Positions 13,406-19,823 of a stretch of 19,823 nt of DNA are shown one piece after another. The notes below the pieces were generated by a model. That model was not told the DNA's origin. It did not search any database and saw only the letters and a list, made by a program, of their open reading frames with translations. Where the stretch lies: NCBI GenBank assembly GCA_937958145.1, contig CALGOE010000183.1, forward strand, positions 1 to 19,823, given 5' to 3'. Both the position numbers and the translations under genes were made by a program. This DNA is from an uncultured Desulfobacca sp. GTDB lineage: Bacteria; Desulfobacterota; Desulfobaccia; Desulfobaccales; Desulfobaccaceae. Numbering within the stretch: the stretch's first letter is position 1; each line of letters begins with the position of its first letter.

Positions 13406-16072
13406 GTGGGCACTATCCTAGGCAATCTCAAGACACTGTGGCGCTCTTTAATGAAAAAGGACGCAGCCGAGGAGGATATCGGCGGGGTCTTCCGCTTTAA
13501 ATACGGCCTCTTCAAGGAGCTGCTCAATTCCAATACCCAATTGCTGGACATCATTACCGACATGGAGGAGAAGCTCAAAGGCCACCAACTGTTCGGCATG
13601 TCGTACATCCGCGCCAATGCCACCCGGGCCGTCTTTCACGCCTTCCGCATGGTCAAGAGCCTCGACGTCCTCTCCGGCCACCGTTTTGGCCAACTCTATC
13701 CGGTCCTCGAGGAGATCCATCAGAAAATCAAGGCTGAACTCGAGGCCAGAAGAGAAGCCACCGCCGCCGCCCTGGTCATACCCTATACCGCCATCTTAAA
13801 GGAAATGGTAGATGTCGTCGGCGGCAAAAGCGCCCATCTGGGGGAAGCCCAAAACCGCCTGCAGTTACCCGTACCTCTGGGTTTTGCCATCACCACCAAT
13901 GCCTATGATGCCTTTCTGGCCCATAATGATCTGGTGGAGGAAATCAATAAAAGAAAATTAGCGATCGATATCAATGACGTAGAGAGCATCCGGGAGGCCA
14001 GTGAAGAAATTCAGGCAATCATCACGGCGGCCGCCGTGCCGGAGGCATTGGCCGAGGCCATTTTAGAGAGCTATCATGATATGGCCCGCCAGCTCGGCTG
14101 TGCTGCCGATTTACGGGTCTCGTTGCGCAGCAGCGCCATCGGCGAAGACAGTGAATTATCTTTTGCCGGGCAATATCTGACGGTCCTGAACGTCACCTCG
14201 GAGAATCTGCTGGCAACCTACAAAACCATCATCGCCAGCCTCTACACCCCCCAGGCCATCTCCTATCGTCTGGTCAAAGGCATCCGGGATGAGGACACCG
14301 CCATGAGCGTGGCCTGCCTGCAGATGGTCGAGGCCAAGGCCAGCGGCGTCATGTATTCCCGGCATCCGGTCCGCATCCTGGAGGACAACGTTCTGATTAA
14401 CGCCGTCTGGGGGTTGGGTCCATACGTCGTCGAGGGGATCCTGACCCCGGATACCTATATCGTCGCCAAAGATGCCAATTTCACTATCCTTGCCACCCAC
14501 ATTACCCCCAAACCGGTGCAACTGGTCAATAAGCCCAGCGGCGGGGTGGAAGAGCGGCCGGTGCCCATTGAGCAACAGGAGGCACCCTGTCTCACGCCGG
14601 CGCAGATGCAAACCCTGGCATCCTATGCCCTGAAGTTGGAAAAACATTACGGCGTCCCCCAGGATATCGAATGGGCCCTGGATCAGGATGATCGGCTCTT
14701 GATCTTGCAGGCCCGGCCCCTGCGCCTTAAACCGCCCACCGCAGCTGATGCCCAGGCAATCCCTCTGATCCCCGGCTACCCCCTCTTGGTGGCGGGCGGG
14801 GCTATTGCCTGTGCCGGGGTCGGCTGCGGCCCGGCCTATCATGTCCGGGATCTGGCGGACCTGAAAGATTTTCCCGACGGCGCGGTCCTCGTTGCCAATC
14901 ATTCTTCCCCGCAATTCGTCATTGTCATGGGGCGGGCTGCGGGTATAGTCGCCGACCATGGCAGTGTCAGCGGGCACATGGCTGCCTTGACCAGGGAATT
15001 CGGGGTCCCCACCATCCTCGGGGCCGAGGGTGCCAGCGACGCCATCCCACCGGGAGTGGAAATCACCGTGGATGCCTACTCCGGCCGGGTTTATCAGGGA
15101 CGGGTCCGAGAACTGCTGGACCTGCAGCAACCCCGGGAAACCCACATGCAGGGCACGCCGGTCTATCAGACCCTGCGCGCCGTGGCCGACCATATCATCC
15201 CCCTCAACCTCGTCGACCCGCAGGCGCCCAGCTTCAGCCCCGAAAACTGCCGCACCCTGCACGACATCTCCCGTTTTGTCCACGAACAATCGTACAGAGT
15301 GATGTTTCAGGTAAGCGACCTGATCTCTTATGACAAGGGCGGCGCCGTCAAGTTGACCGCTCCCCTCCCCCTGGACCTCTACATCGTGGATCTGGGCGAG
15401 GGCTTGCAGCCCCAATCGAAGCGCACGACCATCGTTACCGTGGACGATATCACCTCCGTCCCCTTCCAGGCCCTGCTGCGGGGGATGCTCCATCCCGATC
15501 TGCAGGGTTTTGAACCCCGCCCCATTCACGTTTCCGGCCTCCTGGCCGTTATGCGGGAGCAGATGTTGTCGCCGGTGGGCGAACGCTTCGGCGACCGCAG
15601 CTATGCGGTCATTTCGGCCAAATACCTCAATTTCAGCTCGCGGGTGGGCTACCATTACAGTGTCCTGGACGCCTATTGCGGCCAAACCATTAATAATAAT
15701 TATATTACCTTCTCTTTTAAGGGCGGCGCCGCCGACGATGTCCGCCGCAACCGCCGGGTCAGGGCCATCGCCAGGGTCCTGGAGCATTATGACTTTGCCG
15801 TGGCCGTCAAGGGCGATCAGGTGAACGCCCGTTTCCTCAAATACCCTTGTCCGGTCATCGCCGAAAAATTAGAGATGATCGGCAAATTACTCCTTTTTAC
15901 CCGGCAGATGGATATGCTCATGAATAGTGAATACAGCGTCGAGTTGGTGGTGCAAAATTTCTTGGCCGGCAATTATCGGCTGGACCAGGCGGCCATGTCT
16001 CGCAGCGAACCAGAACCGGTCCGGCCTTCGGATCGGGAATCCCTCGTGGGAGACGAAGGGCAGAAAAATTAA
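13406..16072 (+). CDS. PEP-synthase-like protein: ATP-grasp plus phosphohistidine domain, no PEP/pyruvate barrel
   Basis: This 888-residue protein has a helical N-terminal region (1-125) and a PPDK/PEP-synthase ATP-grasp domain (about 130-450). Landmarks there are VVGGKSAHLGEA, VSLRSSAIGEDSELSFAGQ, ASGVMYSRHP, VWGLGPYVVEGILTPD and PQDIEWALDQDDRLLILQARP. A phosphohistidine swivel domain follows (about 490-575; GSVSGHMAALTREFGVPTILG, with the His in SGH). The last 300 residues do not resemble the PEP/pyruvate TIM barrel; they include FSSRVGYHYSVLDAYCG and NNNYITFSFKGG. It should take phosphate from ATP onto the histidine, but the acceptor is unknown. Start GTG 13406 has AAGAAGG upstream; Met16 is an alternative. 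First gene of the rightward set, 91 bases before the kinase. Rifampin phosphotransferase has a similar three-part logic, but the C-terminal part here differs. Confidence 0.85.
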   Translation: MGTILGNLKTLWRSLMKKDAAEEDIGGVFRFKYGLFKELLNSNTQLLDIITDMEEKLKGHQLFGMSYIRANATRAVFHAFRMVKSLDVLSGHRFGQLYPVLEEIHQKIKAELEARREATAAALVIPYTAILKEMVDVVGGKSAHLGEAQNRLQLPVPLGFAITTNAYDAFLAHNDLVEEINKRKLAIDINDVESIREASEEIQAIITAAAVPEALAEAILESYHDMARQLGCAADLRVSLRSSAIGEDSELSFAGQYLTVLNVTSENLLATYKTIIASLYTPQAISYRLVKGIRDEDTAMSVACLQMVEAKASGVMYSRHPVRILEDNVLINAVWGLGPYVVEGILTPDTYIVAKDANFTILATHITPKPVQLVNKPSGGVEERPVPIEQQEAPCLTPAQMQTLASYALKLEKHYGVPQDIEWALDQDDRLLILQARPLRLKPPTAADAQAIPLIPGYPLLVAGGAIACAGVGCGPAYHVRDLADLKDFPDGAVLVANHSSPQFVIVMGRAAGIVADHGSVSGHMAALTREFGVPTILGAEGASDAIPPGVEITVDAYSGRVYQGRVRELLDLQQPRETHMQGTPVYQTLRAVADHIIPLNLVDPQAPSFSPENCRTLHDISRFVHEQSYRVMFQVSDLISYDKGGAVKLTAPLPLDLYIVDLGEGLQPQSKRTTIVTVDDITSVPFQALLRGMLHPDLQGFEPRPIHVSGLLAVMREQMLSPVGERFGDRSYAVISAKYLNFSSRVGYHYSVLDAYCGQTINNNYITFSFKGGAADDVRRNRRVRAIARVLEHYDFAVAVKGDQVNARFLKYPCPVIAEKLEMIGKLLLFTRQMDMLMNSEYSVELVVQNFLAGNYRLDQAAMSRSEPEPVRPSDRESLVGDEGQKN

Positions 16073-16163
16073 GCATCGAGGGAGACTCCTCGGATTTTAG
16101 CCCTTATCCCCGCCGTGGTGCAACGATCCCTTACCACTGCCTTTTGTCGCGAGGCCTATAAAA

Positions 16164-17894
16164 ATGACAGACGATCGTCCAGCAGACAGTGGCCGCCAGC
16201 CATCCTATCCAACCCTCCCGTCCTGGAGGAAATTTTTGATGGTGGATGAAAAGTACCGGCAGTTCTGGTGGCAGATTACGCTGACCAAAATCCTTTTCTC
16301 TATCATTCCTCTTATCCTCCTGGTCCTGGTGCTCTATTTCCATTTTAGTGATGCCTATACCACTAAAGTCCTGGAAGCTATCCGGACTCTGGCCATCAAC
16401 CGCCAAGGGGCCCTGGACCTGTTTCTGGAAGAGCGCATCGCCCAATTGGTGACGCTGGCCAACACCAATTCCCTGGCCCAGTTATCCAACGAGGATTATC
16501 TCAACCGGGTCTTTAATGTGGTGCAGGCCGCGTCCCGGTCGTACATCGATATCGGCGTCATCGACGACAAGGGTGACCATTTGGCCTATGTGGGTCCCTA
16601 CTACAGCATCTTAAAGGGAGTTAATTACCGGAACGAACCCTGGTTCGACGCGGTCCTGAACTCCGGCGTTTACATCAGTGATGTCTACTTGGGTTTTCGC
16701 AAAGTTCCCCATTTTATTATCGCCGTCTTGGTGCGGGAGAAAAACCGAAGCTGGATTTTGCGCGCCACCATTGATTCCAATGTCCTGGAAAATATTGTCC
16801 AGGCAGCCCATATCGGCAGAAGCGGCGACGCTTACCTGGTCAACCGCAACAATTTATTGCAGACCAAACCCCGCTTTGGCGGCAATCTCCTGGAAGAGCC
16901 GCCCGGCCCGGATTTTTCCGCCACCGTGGGGCTGCGCATGGAAGAGATCACCACTGGGGCCGATCCCGCCCTGTTTGCGGCCGTCCAAATCAAGACCAAA
17001 CGCTGGGTCCTGGTGATCCGGGAAGATCCCCGGGAACCCCTGGCACCGTTGCTGCGCACCAAATATTTGCTGGGATTGCTCTCCCTCCTGGGACTGAGCC
17101 TGATTATTATCGGTTCGGTCTATACCACCAAAAAAGTCCTGGAGCGCCTGATCCTCAGCGACCTGGAAAAGGCCAAAAGTGATGAGGTTATGCTCCACGA
17201 GAGCAAAATGGCCGCTTTGGGCAAATTGGCGGCCGGTGTGGCCCACGAAATCAATAACCCACTGGCGGTCATCAGCGAAGAGGCCGGCTGGATGAAGGAC
17301 CTCCTGCAGGAAGAAGACGTCAAGGCCAGCCCCCATCTCCAGGAATTCCAGGAGTCCATCAAAAAGATCGAATACCACGCCAACCGGGTAAAAAAGGTCA
17401 CGCACCGTCTGTTGGGTTTTGCCCGTCGCATGGAACCGACCATGGAAAAGGTCATGGTCAATGCGGTCCTGGAGGAATGCGTCGGGTTTTTGGAAAACGA
17501 AGCCCGTTATCGCAATATTGCCATTGAGAAAAAACTGGCCGAGGATTTACCCACCACTGCCAGCGATCCCAGCCAACTGCAGCAGGTCTTCCTTAATATC
17601 CTCAATAACGCCATCGATGCCATCGGCAAGGACGGCACCATCACCCTGAAAACCTTCCAAGATGCCGATAACGAACAATTGGTGGTGCAGATCTCCGATA
17701 CCGGACCGGGGATCTCCAGAGAACTGCTGCCAAAAATATTTGATCCTTTTTTTACCACCAAAGAAGTGGGAAAGGGTACCGGCCTGGGCCTGTCCATCTC
17801 CCACAGCATCGTCGAAAAACTGGGCGGCACCATGACCGTGGACAGCGAAGTGGGCCACGGCACGACATTTACCATCGCCCTGCCCATAAAATAA
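16164..17894 (+). CDS. Membrane sensor histidine kinase with extracytoplasmic Cache-like domain
   Basis: This 576-residue kinase has a first membrane helix (about 39-59), an extracytoplasmic sensor of about 240 residues (60-298) with Cache-like features such as FLEERIAQLVTLANT, VIDDKGDHLAYVGPY and GRSGDAYLVNRNN, and a second helix (302-320). The HisKA segment carries LAAGVAHEINNPLAVI with phospho-acceptor His361. The ATPase domain shows NILNNAIDAI, ISDTGPGI, FDPFFTTK and GTGLGLSI. All catalytic boxes are intact. There is no HAMP domain that I can see. ATG 16164 is preceded by GAGG. It resembles NtrB/ZraS-type kinases that often signal to sigma54 activators. The lone receiver 65 bases downstream is its likely partner. 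Ligand unknown. Confidence 0.92.
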   Translation: MTDDRPADSGRQPSYPTLPSWRKFLMVDEKYRQFWWQITLTKILFSIIPLILLVLVLYFHFSDAYTTKVLEAIRTLAINRQGALDLFLEERIAQLVTLANTNSLAQLSNEDYLNRVFNVVQAASRSYIDIGVIDDKGDHLAYVGPYYSILKGVNYRNEPWFDAVLNSGVYISDVYLGFRKVPHFIIAVLVREKNRSWILRATIDSNVLENIVQAAHIGRSGDAYLVNRNNLLQTKPRFGGNLLEEPPGPDFSATVGLRMEEITTGADPALFAAVQIKTKRWVLVIREDPREPLAPLLRTKYLLGLLSLLGLSLIIIGSVYTTKKVLERLILSDLEKAKSDEVMLHESKMAALGKLAAGVAHEINNPLAVISEEAGWMKDLLQEEDVKASPHLQEFQESIKKIEYHANRVKKVTHRLLGFARRMEPTMEKVMVNAVLEECVGFLENEARYRNIAIEKKLAEDLPTTASDPSQLQQVFLNILNNAIDAIGKDGTITLKTFQDADNEQLVVQISDTGPGISRELLPKIFDPFFTTKEVGKGTGLGLSISHSIVEKLGGTMTVDSEVGHGTTFTIALPIK

Positions 17895-17959
17895 CCGCGC
17901 CGGAGGATCATAGCGGCATCTTGGCGAAATCCACTGAGAATATCTGAAAGGAGCGATAT

Positions 17960-18361
17960 ATGGAGACATTTCGGATTCTGATCGTCGACGATGAAGATGA
18001 TTTCCGGGAGGCCATCATGAAACGCCTCCGGGCCCGGAAAGTTGAAGTGGCCGGGGCCAACAGCGGCCTGCAAGCCCTAGAAATGCTGGATAATCAGGAC
18101 TTTGACGTCGTGGTCCTGGACGTCAAGATGCCCGGCATGGATGGGATCGAGACCTTACGGGCCATCAAACAGAAAAAACCCCTGGTGGAGGTCATCATGC
18201 TCACCGGTCATGCCTCGGTGGAATCGGGCATCCAGGGCATGCAGTTGGGCGCCTTTGACTATGTCATGAAGCCGGTGGCCCTGGATGATCTTATGGACAA
18301 ACTCCGCCAGGCCTACGAACGGAGGATGTTGCAACTGGAATACGGTCGCCAGAATCTTTAG
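17960..18361 (+). CDS. Single-domain response regulator (receiver only), copy 1
   Basis: This 133-residue CheY-like receiver has Asp10-Asp11 in ILIVDDEDD, the phospho-acceptor Asp54 in VVVLDVKMPGMDG, Thr82 in IMLTGHAS and Lys104 in YVMKPV. All key residues are present. No DNA-binding, enzymatic or ATPase output domain follows; the protein ends about 15 residues after the receiver with a basic helix. The start at ATG 17960 has GGAG six bases upstream. It sits between the two kinases and is probably phosphorylated by either one. It may act as a relay, a phosphate sink, or an interaction partner. It resembles the receiver part of NtrC-type regulators. Confidence 0.92.
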   Translation: METFRILIVDDEDDFREAIMKRLRARKVEVAGANSGLQALEMLDNQDFDVVVLDVKMPGMDGIETLRAIKQKKPLVEVIMLTGHASVESGIQGMQLGAFDYVMKPVALDDLMDKLRQAYERRMLQLEYGRQNL

Positions 18362-18387
18362 CGGCGAACCCGAGACCCAAGCCGGCC

Positions 18388-19335
18388 ATGGCAGGAAATA
18401 ACCCTCCCTCAGACCAGGAACCTTGGCCACAATTGTGGCGTTATCCGGCCATCTATGGCAGCAGCGGCTTGCTCGCCCTGCTGGCCATCCTGCTGGGGGT
18501 GTATGTCAACCCACTGCTGGGGCTGGCTACAGCAGGGTTGGCAGCCCTCTCCGGCCTGACGGTCCACCGGCTGGACAGGCAACTGCGTGCCGCGCAACAG
18601 GAAAAATATTGTGTTGACGAGCAGTTGCTGCAATCCCAGAAACTGGCGGCTGTGGGGGAGTTGGCCGCCGGACTGGCCCATGAGATCAATAACCCCTTGG
18701 CCATCATCCGGCAGGAGGCCGAGTGGCTGCTTTTTTTATGTCGGCAGTCCGACCCTCTGGACATGACCGAAGCAATCACCGGTCTGCGCCAGATCCTCAA
18801 ACAGGTGGACCGCAGCCGGGAAATTACCGCCAACCTCCTGAATTTTGCCCGGCGCCAGAAACCGGTCGCCCAGGCCCTCAACCTCAACCGCCTGGTCGGG
18901 GACATGGTGCGGCTGGTGGCCAAAGAGGCGGAGCAGCGCCATATTCAGATCGTCACCGATCTGGCCCCAGACCTGCCCTCCCTCTCCAGCGACGCCCCCC
19001 TCCTGCGCCAGGTCGTCCTCAATCTGCTCAATAACGCTCTGCAGGCCATCGGTCGGGAGGGCACCATCACCATCCGTACGCAGGTTTTGGGGGCCGATCA
19101 GATCGGCCTGGAAATCCGTGACACCGGCTGTGGCATCCCCAAAGAACACCTGCCCCGGATCTTTGATCCCTTCTTCACTACCAAACCTTCGGGCCAGGGC
19201 ACCGGCTTGGGACTGTCCATCTGTCATGGGATTATCGAACGCCTGGGGGGCGCCATCACGGTGGCCAGCGAGGTCGGACAAGGCTCCACTTTTACCATTA
19301 AGCTGCCCATCACCCTGACACATCAGGAGATTTGA
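18388..19335 (+). CDS. Histidine kinase with short membrane anchor and no sensor domain
   Basis: This 315-residue kinase has two adjoining membrane helices (about 23-40 and 42-58) with almost no loop between them, so there is no extracytoplasmic sensor. A short linker leads to ELAAGLAHEINNPLAII with phospho-acceptor His98. The ATPase domain has LNLLNNALQAI, IRDTGCGIP, FDPFFTTK and GTGLGLSI. The kinase core is clearly paralogous to that of the upstream kinase. ATG 18388 has no good Shine-Dalgarno site and lies 26 bases after the first receiver's stop, so translational coupling is likely. Its input may come from within the membrane, from the cytoplasm, or from the first kinase. TGA at 19333-19335 lies two bases before the next ATG. 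Confidence 0.92.
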   Translation: MAGNNPPSDQEPWPQLWRYPAIYGSSGLLALLAILLGVYVNPLLGLATAGLAALSGLTVHRLDRQLRAAQQEKYCVDEQLLQSQKLAAVGELAAGLAHEINNPLAIIRQEAEWLLFLCRQSDPLDMTEAITGLRQILKQVDRSREITANLLNFARRQKPVAQALNLNRLVGDMVRLVAKEAEQRHIQIVTDLAPDLPSLSSDAPLLRQVVLNLLNNALQAIGREGTITIRTQVLGADQIGLEIRDTGCGIPKEHLPRIFDPFFTTKPSGQGTGLGLSICHGIIERLGGAITVASEVGQGSTFTIKLPITLTHQEI

Positions 19336-19337
19336 CT

Positions 19338-19736
19338 ATGCCCACTGGACCTGCCGTCCTGCTGGTGGATGACGAAGAACGCTTCCGCCAGAACCTCAAA
19401 AAAATGCTCTCTGCCCACGGCCTGACCGTCACTGCCGTCGGCAGCGGTGACGAGGCCCTGGCCGAGTTGGCCAACCAGCCCTACGATGTCATGATTTTGG
19501 ATATGCGCATGCCGGGTCTGAGCGGCCTGGAAACCTTGGCGGCCCTGAAGAAAGACTATCCCGAAACCGAGGTCATCGTCCTCACCGGCCATGCCTCGGT
19601 GGACACCGCCGCCGAGATCATCCGCTTGGGCGGCTTTGAATTCCTCTTGAAACCCTGCCCGTTAGAGGAGATCCTGGCCAAGATCGAGGCGGCCTATGAA
19701 CGCAAATTAGCCCGCCAAGAGCGCCCGCCGCTCTAA
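19338..19736 (+). CDS. Single-domain response regulator (receiver only), copy 2
   Basis: This 132-residue receiver has Asp11-Asp12 (LLVDDEERF), phospho-acceptor Asp55 (VMILDMRMPGLSG), Thr83 (IVLTGHASVDT) and Lys105 (FLLKPCPLEE). It shares with copy 1 the LTGHASV segment and an AYER(K/R) C-terminal helix, so the two are related by duplication. The start is ATG 19338 because AGGAGA (19325-19330) is seven bases upstream; a TTG at 19332 is too near. It begins two bases after the second kinase ends. There is no output domain. It may serve as a relay to a regulator elsewhere, such as a sigma54 activator. Confidence 0.92.
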   Translation: MPTGPAVLLVDDEERFRQNLKKMLSAHGLTVTAVGSGDEALAELANQPYDVMILDMRMPGLSGLETLAALKKDYPETEVIVLTGHASVDTAAEIIRLGGFEFLLKPCPLEEILAKIEAAYERKLARQERPPL

Positions 19737-19802
19737 AGGACCAAGAACGACCATTTGCCTCTACCTTGATAGATTAACTAGTTCTCATCCGGAAAATCAT
19801 AT

Positions 19803-19823
19803 ATGGACCATAAGGCTTATAAG
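19803..19823 (+). CDS. Possible start of a further gene, cut by the window edge
   Basis: ATG at 19803 opens seven codons (MDHKAYK) up to the last base, with GGAAAA about 9 bases upstream. The region 19737-19802 has no other coding signal and contains the palindrome AACTAGTT. Too little is present to judge; the ATG could be chance. Confidence 0.25.

Noticed and set aside
14156..15787. Minus-strand open frame of 543 codons inside the PEP-synthase-like gene
   Set aside because: Shadow of the coding strand; the plus-strand frame has clear ATP-grasp and phosphohistidine motifs.
16077..16098. Small stem CGAGG/CCTCG followed by four Ts after the PEP-synthase-like gene
   Set aside because: Only five base pairs and a short T-run; the close spacing to the kinase gene suggests read-through rather than termination.

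Overview
The window looks like chromosomal DNA of a moderately GC-rich anaerobic bacterium of the Desulfobacterota (old Deltaproteobacteria), perhaps near Desulfobacca or the Syntrophobacter group. This is inferred from the gene set and order: fabF-rpiB-glyA-nrdR, a PerR-type regulator, a Wolinella-type diheme fumarate reductase/succinate dehydrogenase, a DsrE-like protein, and a TauE/SafE transporter with small companion proteins. No rRNA or marker phylogeny is available here, so the placement is tentative. I see no tRNA, rRNA, CRISPR array, insertion sequence or phage gene.

Left part (1-3878). The end of fabF leads into a tight plus-strand run of rpiB, glyA and nrdR. A separately promoted PerR-like Fur-family gene follows, with its own sigma70-type promoter and an intrinsic terminator. 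The RNase III gene rnc faces it on the minus strand.

Middle part (3879-9596). A 451-base spacer holds a good sigma70 promoter and a 150-base leader for a secreted NlpC/P60 cell-wall peptidase. Then comes a convergent minus-strand operon, read right to left: cytochrome b subunit, flavoprotein, iron-sulfur subunit, and a DsrE-like CxxC protein, closed by a strong terminator at 5408-5447. Two long palindromes of a repetitive-element type lie in the spacers (5309-5376 and 9446-9474).

Right part (9597-19823). Two divergent gene sets leave a 389-base spacer. Leftward: universal stress protein, a small membrane protein, a TauE/SafE permease, a lipoprotein and a two-helix membrane protein. A near-perfect sigma54 promoter (13099-13115) sits before the stress protein. 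Rightward: an 888-residue protein with the ATP-grasp and phosphohistidine domains of PEP synthase but no recognisable PEP/pyruvate barrel, then histidine kinase, lone receiver, second histidine kinase, second lone receiver. Neither receiver carries an output domain. A second gene may begin at the extreme right edge.

The divergent right-hand locus is the most interesting part. It couples an enhancer-dependent promoter, an anion-type permease with envelope partners, a stress protein, an orphan phosphotransfer-like enzyme and a doubled kinase-receiver relay. I propose it as one envelope or anion-stress system. That link is inference from gene order and the promoter type, not something the sequence proves.
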